Below are positions 1 to 9,870 of a DNA stretch of 64,000 bases, piece by piece (positions within the stretch are counted from its first letter, which is position 1; the number at the start of each line of letters is the position of its first letter). The DNA lies in contig NC_054083.1 of assembly GCF_017562075.2 (NCBI RefSeq), positions 40,717,255 to 40,781,254 on the forward strand. Direction: 5' to 3'. The notes under the pieces are model-generated. The model did not search any database and was not told the DNA's origin. It saw only the letters and a list, made by a program, of their open reading frames with translations. Made by a program: the position numbers and the translations under genes. The stretch comes from Anopheles merus (Eukaryota > Arthropoda > Insecta > Diptera > Culicidae).

Positions 1-3000
1 TTGTCTTGTTTGTTTGTTTGTGTCTGACAGTGCACCTCCATATGATTATATGGGCTTGTTCGAGTCGGATGTCGTGTTCGATTGGTGCCAGAGCGCAGCC
101 TGAGACGGTGGAGCGCAGATGCTTATATGGCACACATGAAATGGAGGAGCCCGTGGGGTCAATGAGGGAAGGGGGAGGTGTAGGAGTGGTGGAGTGTATT
201 TATTTTTTTTACTTTTTGTCGACCATCTTGAACCCTCCCAACAACTTACAAAAACAATTGCCAGCGAGGAAAAATCGCACCGATTTGGAGCGTTGGCGAG
301 TTCACGAAAACCGGTCTTTGACAGGCGTGACGAGAGTTTATGCGTTTGCGTTGAAATGTTGGTTTTAAAATTACCGTTGATATGTGATGATTTTTGACGA
401 TTAATTGCAATCAGTTTAGTTTGCTGCCAGCAAAAACAAATGTTAAATAATTTCAATAGCCTTATCACCTCGTACAATTACAATTTCTCAATTCCAATAA
501 CCAAAGAACCAAACCGCTAGTTCCCAAAGTGTCAAATAGTTTTTTTTTCCATTTTTTTCCTCATCAGCCAGCTGTCATTCACGGATGGAGGGCAGGTAGC
601 GTACACACATACACACATCTGCATGTTCCATTCATTCGCTCGTTGGTTGTTGACTTCTTCTCGTGGCGCACGCTTCGCTCCTGTTCTGTGTTTCTGCAAG
701 CAGTACGTGTTTCAAGAAGTATTAAACGAAATGTTCAATTAAAAGCTTTTAGTTTATGTGCAATTGTAGATAGATTTAGTGTCTGATAGGAAAACGCATG
801 TGTACCTTACATTGGTGATTTCCATATCGCTGGAAAAACCAATGGAAACGAAGCACTTCCTTTCGCTGCGTGTGGTGTGGTGTCTTGTGTGAATTTCTTT
901 GCAAAAAAAAACCCATCTGTTAGTGCCCTACTTTCCTCAACGCCGAGCATAATTATTCTCCCATTCACGAAAGTGGCCATGAGCTTGCTTAAAAAGTGTG
1001 CATGTGCAGGGCCAATGCAGCGTGTGTGAACCTGTTCTTCTGCACGTTTTGGCCAAACTGGTGCTGCTGCTACAAAGTGTTGTTTAGAGCGGATTTCGTA
1101 AAAGCAACTGAGCTTGCTTTATGCGCCGTGCCATGTGTTGGTTTTTTGTTGTTGTTCTTGTATCGCGTGTGCCGTAAGTGCAAGTGGATAATGTTGCAAG
1201 CCATGGCCAGGCGCCCGAGGCGAAGTTGCATTAGGCAGCAGATAATTATCTCCTCCTCGGCGGTACTCGTGTACCTACCCACCAAAATGCCTTATCCATT
1301 CGAAATGTTAAACCCCAGACAGTTGCGGTTTCGTGTTTCTCGTCGCACCGGGATGGAAAGAGCATGTGGATGGAAGCCGCCCTGAACCAATGAATTGAAT
1401 CCACACACAATCACGGGAACGGTTCTCCCAATCATGTGGCCAAGGGGAATTGAATAATCGACTCAAGATGGCAAATTACCACACATTGTAGGGAGGGCAG
1501 GCGCAGCGGCAGGCTTCTTCTCCAGCCTTTAACGAGTTTAACTGATTCACAAAGGAAAAACGAAACACGACATTCTGCAGCTGCAACCCGGCAACATGCG
1601 CATCGTGCTGGAAAAAAGGAAATGCATACAGAAATAGAGAAAGAGAGAGAGGGAGATAAGCAGCATTGCTAACCCCTTGCATAAATAACTCACTGACAGG
1701 ACGAAGGATCGATAAAACCATTCAGCTATCTACGCCCCTGAAGGTCTAATTAGGAGCACAAATGCTTCCTGCGGCACCTAATTCCGTAGCTGTTATCCTT
1801 ATCTGCAACCCAATAGTTCTACACGATTTCGAAACATTCTATTTAATGAGGCCAGCGACTTGATCGCCTGCTTATCTTTTGGAAGCGACTGCAGGAACAG
1901 CACGGTATAACCTGTTACCACCACCTGTTAGCAGTCGCTGTGCAGGAGGACCGGCGACAAACGGTTCTTGTTACGAGCGACGCGCGTGTTCGCGCTGTAA
2001 TCCAATTCCGACCCCGACTCGCCGTTAGGTTATTTTTATCGGCAAACGTGCGACACAAACACAGACGGGTCGGTTCCATGCCAAATGTGTTTCTTTCCAT
2101 GCTGGCAACGCTAAGGACACAAATCCATTTATGCGCTGTATGCGGGGTTTGTCCTCCTTGTCCGTCTCGCGGGGGCCGATGTGAAGTTGATTGATTAGAT
2201 TTCTTCACACGATGGTAGCAGCCGAGCTTTTCAGCACACCGTTTTCAAGCAGAGAGTGTCGAAAAGCACACCCAACAAATGCTGTGGTTGTTCAATTAAA
2301 TGATTGTAAAATGATTACCATGGCTACGAGTGCCATTGAACTCTGTGATTGATGGCTCGCGGATGGGATAATCGTTCGAGTTGGATGTTCTAATGTTGCC
2401 TGGCAACAATTAAATTCTTCACCCCAATCGCTTTTCCCCCTTTAATCGTGAAGGAATTTAACCCGAGCGACGATGGTGTGCGGCCAGCTGATGGCCGTGA
2501 TTTCAGCACCACACACTAACTGTACTGCCGTAGTGGAATGGTTCATTGAAAAGTGAAACGCGACTACATAGGTGCATGCGCTTAACTATGTGAGATTTAT
2601 TTAACTTGCCTAAAAATAAACACCACCATGTGGCCAAGCGTGCCGTTACATTGTGCAGGAAAACACAGTACAGGTTCCTACTGCAACCGATGGTCGATGG
2701 CGCAAAGACGCAGCTTACAAGAACAGGTGTGTGCTGTTGGCGTGTAGCGCCAAGCATGGCTGAGATTTCGCAACACATACCGGGGCACCAGCCAGCACAG
2801 CACTCGCTTTAGTACACCGGTAATTGGCCTAATTGAATTTGAATGTCAAGGTACGGGCTGGGTGGGTGCGAGAGATATACCTGTTTTCCGCGAAAATAGA
2901 TGTCCTTTCAATTGTATGCCATCGAAATAGAGAAATATTTGAAAAGGTGAATGTTTTCACAAAAAGCACAATTTTAATGCAATATCTGGGAGTAAAGAAA

Positions 3001-4077
3001 TATTACTTCCGACCACGTACCTGTTCATACTCATTATTATCTCCTTCGTTTCCCGATGTTTTTTTTCCGTTCACCGTTTCTGTGTAAACCATCAAGCAGG
3101 AAGGCTCTCCTCTCTCTCTGCGGGGCAAAAACACGTATTTAATTACCTTAAACAGTCGCGGCGGCATCGCTTTAGGATTTTCCGTGCGTCATATGGCGAG
3201 CAGCTAATCAGTGGGCGCCCGCAAAAAAAGCACCTCTTGTGCGGGTTCAACACGGGTCACTGAAGAGGAACTGTTTTTTTTTTTGCATCGTTCTCACATT
3301 TCACAGCCTGCCTCGGTAAACGAAACTCTCGCTGTGGATGATTTATGATCTCAGCTGCCTTTTTTTTTCTTTCTTCAATGGATTAATGTCTGCAAAATAT
3401 CTTCCGTTACAAGTGTTTGGGCAAAGCGAAGAGCCAGACCGGATTACATACACGCCATAGGCTGGTATTATTGAATCCGTTCGTAGTGGCGGCGTACGTC
3501 CCGACACTCATTTTCCTAACGTACTAGATCGTTGCTACAGTTATTCACCGCGGCGTTGAAGAACCGGGCGCAAGAAATGTGTTGCCATCCCTAGAATTTC
3601 ATGTGAGCACCGTACGTTCCCGCTACGAACGGATTCAATAATACCAGCCATAGTGTGGTGGATAGGAGTGAAAGATAACGCGCTGAAAATGCATTCGAAA
3701 TGTAGCTCGAAACTCAACCGGCAACCAAGTAACAGTGTTGTTGATTGAAAGCGTGCATTTTTATTTGTAAACAAAGCATGATTGTTTATCGCCGACCGGT
3801 CTGATACGGTCGGGTCAGCATCATGCTGCGGCTAGTCCTCAGGCACGCCATGTGCGTTTGGCGGACACGCGGTGTGAGAGGCTATTATCGCGTGTGTGTG
3901 TGTCGTGGTGTTGTGTGTCGCTTATCTCGCCCATCCCGAATCGGACGAATACGGTCAAAAAGCGTACGAACGAAGGGCATCGCGTATAAAACACCACATC
4001 GAATATTGTTTATTTATGCTGCTCGTGTATATGTATAGCTAGCTATATTTGAATAACTTTTTTCTATTTATGTTCAG
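1..4077. other. Non-coding upstream stretch, probably 5' flank/intron of the PAQR gene
   Basis: No convincing coding exon is visible on either strand; the open frames are short and of low-complexity composition. A good splice acceptor (pyrimidine-rich, ending ttcag) closes the stretch at 4071-4077 just before the first coding exon of the PAQR gene. Some of this DNA is therefore probably a 5'UTR intron, with the transcription start to the left or outside the window. It contains one MITE (3461-3648). Confidence 0.5.
3461..3648. mobile_element. MITE-like element, 188 bp, with 26-bp perfect terminal inverted repeats
   Basis: The left end (GCTGGTATTATTGAATCCG...) reappears as its exact reverse complement at the right end for 26 bases, with imperfect pairing continuing inward to about 50 bases on each side. 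The element is bordered on both sides by CATAG (3456-3460 and 3649-3653), which looks like a 5-bp target-site duplication. There is no coding capacity, so this is a non-autonomous element. The 5-bp duplication does not point to one superfamily by itself, and I cannot name the family. Confidence 0.8.
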
Positions 4078-4161
4078 CTCGCCACTCTGTGCGAACCCTG
4101 TGGAACCGGACCTAACTGCCGCGGTAAGCAGAACAAGCGCGCGCCACGCATAACATCAAAG

Positions 4162-5677
4162 ATGCAGGATGGTCTCATTTCCCGCGCCGGGGCAGCTATC
4201 TGTAACGACACCTATCCTGCCAAGGGGTCAGCCAACTACAACGTTCCACCAGTGGACGGAGGAGCGGGTCAATACTCTCCCTCGAAAGCATGTGCCCATC
4301 ATCATCATCACCCTGCCCGGCAGCAGCAGCAGCAGCCGCCCTCCCCGCAGCACACGCCGAGTGGAGACTTTAAGCTCTGCGGGTACGACGGTACTACGAT
4401 GAGCTGTGGTCCGCTGGGTGATGAGTGTTTACCAAGCAGCACCGGTGGAAGTCCACTGACCGGCCGCACCGGAAAGGCGGACCTGTTTGGTGTGCTGGAG
4501 TTTTGGCTACAGATACGCTATGACCTATCGACGCTACCGTGGGAACAATTGCAAACGATCCAGCTAAAGAACCCCCGTGCCGCACCGGGCTGTGCGTACA
4601 TTCCGACAAAGGTATATGTCTGTTTGTTTGTTTGTTTGATAAGCACGAAGCATCGTTATCGCAAAAGCATGAAGATCGAGATGGTAGATAACAGTTTACG
4701 ACCGAGATTACGATGAAGGAATCGCGGCAAGATAGGACGGTTTTTATGACTTTTTGATAAACGCCATCAAGAAAGCGCAAGTGATTGATCAATGCTACTG
4801 CTAAGGAATGCGTTGTGAATCATTTTGTTTGCATGGAACGACCTTTACACCCCTGCCACAACATCACGTAGCGATTCTTCAGCTCTTTGTTTGAAACAGC
4901 AACTAACAGCTCCGTTTATCTGCCCCGTTCTGTAGGTGGAACACATTGCCAACATAGTCACGCACGGTACCTGGGTACTGCCATCGATGTATGCCGCCCT
5001 CTACCTTTACGGGCGCAGCCACACGCCAGCCCAAACGCTTGCGGCCATCATCTATGGGGCGGCCCTTTCGATGCTGTTCTTTGTCTCGACCTGCTTCCAC
5101 TGCGTCTGCTACTGTAACCACAATCGGCCGCTGAAGGATGCGCTGCATCGATGTGATCGTGCGATGATCTACATCTTCATCGCCGGCTCGTACTATCCGT
5201 GGCTCAGCCTGGGACATACGACTCATCCGCAGATAGTGTCCGTGGTAAAGTGGAGCGTCTGGGTGATGGCCGTGCTGGGCATTGTTTATCAACAGGTAAA
5301 TTCCCATTTGTTTAACATGTTTTTTATTAATTTTCTGTTAAATAATTACCGCCTTTTCTCTTGTACAGATGTACCACGAACGGTACAAGTGCTTGGAGAC
5401 GTTCTTCTACGTGGTGATCGGACTCGGCCCATCGGTCGTGATTGTGCTGTGGGGCCACGAGTTTACCGGTATGGCCGAGCTAAAGTTTGGCGGTGTGCTG
5501 TACATTATCGGTATCGTGTTCTTTAAGTCGGATGGGCTTTTCCCTTTCGCGCACGCGATCTGGCATCTGTTTGTGGTGTTTGCCGCATCCGTGCATTACT
5601 TTGCCATCATGACCTACCTGTTTCCGGACACGAGCACCATCGTTTCATCCGCGGTGGAAGGTGCTGCGGCCGGTTAA
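4162..5677 (+). CDS. PAQR-family (HlyIII) seven-helix membrane protein, MMD/PAQR11-like
   Basis: Three coding exons, 4162-4611, 4936-5295 and 5369-5677, join in phase 0 to a 372-residue protein. The family (progestin/adipoQ receptors, hemolysin-III fold) comprises integral membrane proteins; the monocyte-to-macrophage-differentiation (MMD) branch is reported on Golgi and endosomal membranes. Visible hallmarks are IPTKVEHIANIVTHG before the first helix, FFVSTCFH (conserved Ser and His), CDRAMIYIFIAGSY in a mid helix, and FFKSDGLFPFAHAIWHLFV, whose His-x3-His completes the presumed metal site. The last motif closely resembles vertebrate MMD. The first 150 residues form a longer hydrophilic N-terminus than in MMD, with His and Gln runs. 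The ATG at 4162 follows a splice acceptor at 4077, so the 5'UTR is probably split. Ligand and exact role are not deducible here. Confidence 0.9.
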
Positions 5678-7388
5678 ACTGGCAAAAGGCGATGTGGGTG
5701 GCTGGCTTTATTCTTGTTCCCTTTTTCTCGCTTATCTCACACTGTTTGTGTTCAAAGCCTTTCGATTAGTTAGATTTTATTAAGTTTTGTACAGCGTAAT
5801 TGTAAGTAGACTTTTTTTTGTGGGAGTGCGCTGGTGCGATCCGCTACAGCTAAAAGAAGGTTAAACAGAGTGTATACCAAGGCAAAGGAAGAGGACACAC
5901 GTTTCCTAGAAACGAAATGATATATTTTTAACACAACAGTTTGGTACCCAGTGTAGCCTGGGATCGTGTGGCTAGCGTGTGTAATAGGGAAAGGAGTTTT
6001 GGAGGTGTACAAGAGTGTGCAAGCTACTGGGTGTAGCTGTTGGAACCATTTCCTCCCCACCTTTATGGGTAAAAATCAAACCTGCTCAATTTACTTTTTC
6101 TATCCTTACAATTCATATTGTATAAGCATTTATGTTTTTTTCTTTCGCTTATGTTGTACGCCTTTTTGGCAGGCGATACCCATGGAGAGGGTTTTGTTTT
6201 CGCTTATACAATCCTTAAAGTGCAACAAATGGTCGAAAAAGGCATCTTAAAATGATAGAATCGGTGACGGAGGTCATTTCATTGTAGACATATTTGTGGT
6301 TTCTGTTTTTTGTCTTCTTGTTCTGTCTTATTGTGATACTTAGCATGACTAAGAAAAGTTTATAATATTTAATTAGTTAACATTTTCTTAATCCCTGTCC
6401 CACTTCCCGGACCCTCCCCGGTTGAGGAATTGAACATAGAAAATTAATTATTACGTTATTAGTGGTACAAAACAGTTGTCTCAGTTGTGGCGACCCCTCC
6501 CCACAATGTAAGCAAGCAAGCAAGTAAGCAGCAAGTGCAACTCAAACCACCTAAAAATTAAATGTCGAACAGAAAGAGCAGAATGATGCTCTTTGTATAA
6601 GGTGCAATGTTGTACCACAACATCGACGGGTAGATTTGATATTAACGTTGAGAGCGGCTGGACGAATGGTTGGTGGCGAGCATTGCCGCGTTAGAGTAAG
6701 CACACCCATAGATGGTGAAGTGTATCACAACCAGTGGAAAAGATAGAAGTCTGAATTATCGTTAGGCAAAAGGCTATATGGATACATTAACATATACCAA
6801 ACAAAAAAAAAACAACTCGAAGCCAAAACACAGTACCATTTCGTAGTGGTTAGCTTCATCAATGACTTCTTCATCCATCTAACGATAAATCCAACAAATG
6901 TCTCTCTTGAATGCTACACAAAAAATACTCGATAACAGTATCATTAAACCCACCTTGGTGTAGAGTAGAATGGAATAGAAAAAGGTTTTGCCGCGCTGAA
7001 TGCTGGAACAAATTAAACAAACGATCCCCCATATTTGCTCAGCTTAGAAAACAGAGAAAAACAAACACCCGTACTAGGCACTAGTGGCATATCGGGTAAA
7101 CCTTACAGACAAAACACTTGGATAAAATTAAAAATAATAAGCAGGGAATTGGGAAATAACTAAATCATTAGTAAAACAAGTAGATACAAAAATATCAAAA
7201 TGAAAAATTCCACCCCAATACCAATCTAGCCCATCGATAATTAAATTAGGAGAAAAAAAACAAACAAACAATTAAATAGAAAATAGGGAACACAAAGTTC
7301 CAAAAAGAGCCAAATAATTCTCGAATTAAAATAGTTTCTCGATTGTGCATATTTCTTCCAGTCCAGTTGACACCATAAACTCACTTTA
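5678..7388. other. 3' flank of the PAQR gene, AT-rich, no gene seen
   Basis: AT-rich sequence with no long conserved frame. The first part is probably 3'UTR of the PAQR gene. I could not find a clear AATAAA signal near the stop, so the transcript end is undetermined. Confidence 0.4.
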
Positions 7389-7632
7389 CAGGGTTTTCCA
7401 GGGATTCTCATAGTTGTGGGACACTTCCATTACTCTTTCTTGTTGGAAATGATGTTTAGATATTGGAAATTGGACTCTATGGCACGCTTTTCGGACAGGC
7501 TCCTTGGAAATTCCTATTAGATTTGTCCAAAAAGGTTGCTATACAGTCCAATTCCCGTTGCATTAACTTTATTTTTCTTAAGAAAAACTTAATAAAGTGT
7601 CCCACAGCTATGAGAACTCGTGGAAACTCCTG
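7389..7632 (-). mobile_element. TA-flanked MITE, copy 1 (244 bp)
   Basis: The ends are imperfect inverted repeats of roughly 50 bases. The left end begins CAGGGTTTTCCAGGGATTC; the right end in reverse complement begins CAGGAGTTTCCACGAGTTC. Both run on through tctcatag(t/c)tgtgggacac. TA dinucleotides border both ends (7387-7388, 7633-7634), as expected for Tc1/mariner-type insertion. The interior is AT-rich and non-coding. The element matches 36098-36331 along its whole length when reverse-complemented, so the strand given here is relative to that copy. Confidence 0.85.
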
Positions 7633-7820
7633 TAAATTAAATTGATTATAAACTGATAATAAATGTTGAAACAAATAGTTTCGAATGATAGTAGCAACAC
7701 AAAAAGCTAGTTTTCTTTTAGCATTTAGCGGATTATGGTTTACTCATGAAAGCTAAAAATTGAACGCTCTCTATTACACTGTCCTAACAACAACGTGGCT
7801 AACAACGGCTCTTGCAGCCT

Positions 7821-8387
7821 TTAGTGGACAGGACCTTTCATAATTTCCTGCAGACGGCGTGTCTGTCGCTCCGGATGGCGGAAAAATTTATCCAACACAA
7901 ACTCAATCTCCTTGCGCGTGTGCAACGGTGGCCAGAGCGTCGTGATGGCAAAATGGCTGGAAAGAAACGATAGAAAAGCGGGCGATGTCAATGATAGCTT
8001 CTCCCTTTTTTGGTCCCCCATTGCGGGGCTGCATACCGATGGAACCGCATCGAATCGTAGGCCGAATTTTGCATCAGCTCCAGCATTTTCAGCTCGTAGT
8101 TGAACTGTTGCTCATACAGCACATTGTTTGCGTGATACCGTTGGCGACAAATGGCCGAGCTGAAAGCGAAACGGGTTTGTTCAATCTTTCGATTCACACT
8201 ACCCACAACAAACCTTCATTTTTGAGGTACGCTTAGGGTACGACAATGCTTACTATGGAGGCTGCAGATTAGTGTAGCTGGGATGTAAACTTTCCTCCGA
8301 ACGGTTCGGTTTGGGTTTCTTTTTATCGCCCGACTTGCGCTTCGATTCACGGCGCTTTTTGCGCTGCTGGGAGCTGCTCCGATCCAT
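7821..8387 (-). CDS. Unrecognised small basic protein (130 aa), three exons
   Basis: I assemble exons 8387-8254, 8159-8037 and 7956-7821 on the minus strand. Both junctions have GT/AG ends and matching phase (2 in each case), introns are about 94 and 80 bp, and the result is a 130-residue open frame. The N-terminal 35 residues are very basic (MDRSSSQQRKKRRESKRKSG). The rest is probably helical, with AICRQRYHANNVLYEQQFNYE, then HFAITTLWPPLHTRKEIEF and a basic end REIMKGPVH-like tail. I do not recognise the family. It lies head-to-head with the CFAP20-like gene across about 680 bp, so shared expression is possible but unproven. That two short introns both fit the frame is the main evidence that the gene is real. 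Confidence 0.6.
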
Positions 8388-9069
8388 TCGGTACGATGAA
8401 TTTGAATGTTTTGCAGTGTGAAAACAAATGGTTCTCTAGTTCCACACTACCATCATCGGTACGAAAGAATGCTGCCAGCGCGCTGTGCATATTTTACGCC
8501 CTGTGCGTTACCCTTGGCGACGGATATGAGGTGAAGAAACAAAATCGATTTATTTAGTTAATGTAGGTCAGCGAACAGGAAGAAACTGAACAACGTGTGA
8601 TGATGGTAGTGAGGGAGTCGGTTTGGGGTTCAAACTGTTTCTGATTGACGTGGGCAATTGCTTTCGTTTTCGCAGGGCTGCATTAGTTCTGCCATACCGA
8701 CAGGATCAAGTTGCAGCATACAATGCTTTCGATTTTAATTGCTGATCGATTTTATACACCAACAACAGATTGTGGGCAGCGTACCGAGGAGATGGCGGCT
8801 ACAAGGCGAAATTCAAACAAATATTTAACAGTTGTATTGTAATATTTTTTCACAAAAATATGGGATTGGAATTGGATTTGATTCTTTCATGCTTGGAGCG
8901 TACGTATGCTGCTTCTATTGATGGTCGATACTGGTTGATTATTTTTGGACCAATGGATCACAGCAAACACTGCCCAAGACACACGACGGACTGGTTGTCG
9001 ACAACGTTATGTAGAGAGCGGTGTGGTAGTTTGTTGTGGGCAGTATTTCCTGTGCAACTCATCCTGACG
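8388..9069. other. Intergenic stretch between divergent genes
   Basis: This separates the start codons of the small minus-strand gene and the CFAP20-like gene, and presumably holds both promoters. I see no clear TATA box. An open frame continuing upstream of 9070 in the CFAP20 frame has no family similarity and is probably 5'UTR. Confidence 0.45.
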
Positions 9070-9870
9070 ATGTTCCGCAACGCTTTTCAGCATAGATTCG
9101 TGACAGTTTTCTCGAGCGCCGGAAGCAAACCATTGGCCATCTGGGATGTGCACACGAAAAACGGCCACTCGCGGCGGGTAACCGATGAAGATATCCGCTC
9201 CCTGGCCTTCGAACTGATCGGGGTGAATGTTGCGACCACGTACATGGTAGCACCGTGCGCACCATGTCCCTCGCTTTCGATTAAGCTCCCATTTCTGGTG
9301 ATGTTGGTTAAAAATATGAAAAAGTTCTTTTGCTTCGAGGTTCAGGTGAGCTGGTGGCATTGTTTTTTTTTCTAATGTTTTCAGACAAAACATGATCATT
9401 GTCCCTCTTTTGTCTAGATCCTGGATGACAGACAATCGCTACGTCGGCTACGCTTTTCCAACTATCAGAGTGGAACGCGCGTGGATAATTTCAGCTCCTG
9501 CATGCCCTTATCGTTGACCTGCAATTGGAACCATGTGCAGTTGAATTTGGCCGAGTTTATCAGGCGTGCGTACGGTACCAATTACGTCGAAACGGTTCGG
9601 CTGCAGATACATGCAAATGTGCGCATTAAGCGTATCTATTTCTGCGATCAGCTGTACACGAACGATGAAACACCGACTGAGCTGCGACTTTTTCCACCGG
9701 TGCGTCCCAACCGGATGGTGCAGCTGAAGGCACAGCAGAAGCCGGCCGCAATCCCTCACGAACCGATCGAAACGGTACGGCCTCCGACCCCGGTGAATGC
9801 GGCGGACATTTCGAACATGTTGGAAAACGAACTGGCCCCTGCCCAGTGCGCTGTTGGAACGGACGGTTAA
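9070..9870 (+). CDS. CFAP20-like ciliary/flagellar protein with C-terminal extension
   Basis: Two exons, 9070-9345 and 9418-9870, join in phase 0 to 242 residues. CFAP20 (Bug22/GTL3) is an axoneme-associated protein needed for cilia and sperm tails. The match is clear along the whole family length: start MFRNAFQ, GSKPLAIWDVHTKNGH, IKLPFLVMLVKNMKKFF, FEVQILDD, SNYQSGTRV, and RRAYGTNYVETVRLQIHAN. The start at 9070 was chosen because the family begins MF-N-F. CFAP20 is usually about 193 residues and almost invariant between distant species. This copy differs at many positions and carries about 50 additional residues rich in Pro/Ala/Glu after the conserved LRLFPPV end. It is therefore probably a diverged paralog rather than the main Bug22 ortholog, and a testis role is a plausible inference. 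Confidence 0.88.

Noticed and set aside
8770..9069. Upstream in-frame extension of the CFAP20-like protein
   Set aside because: The sequence before MFRNAFQ has no similarity to the family and CFAP20 proteins begin at that Met.
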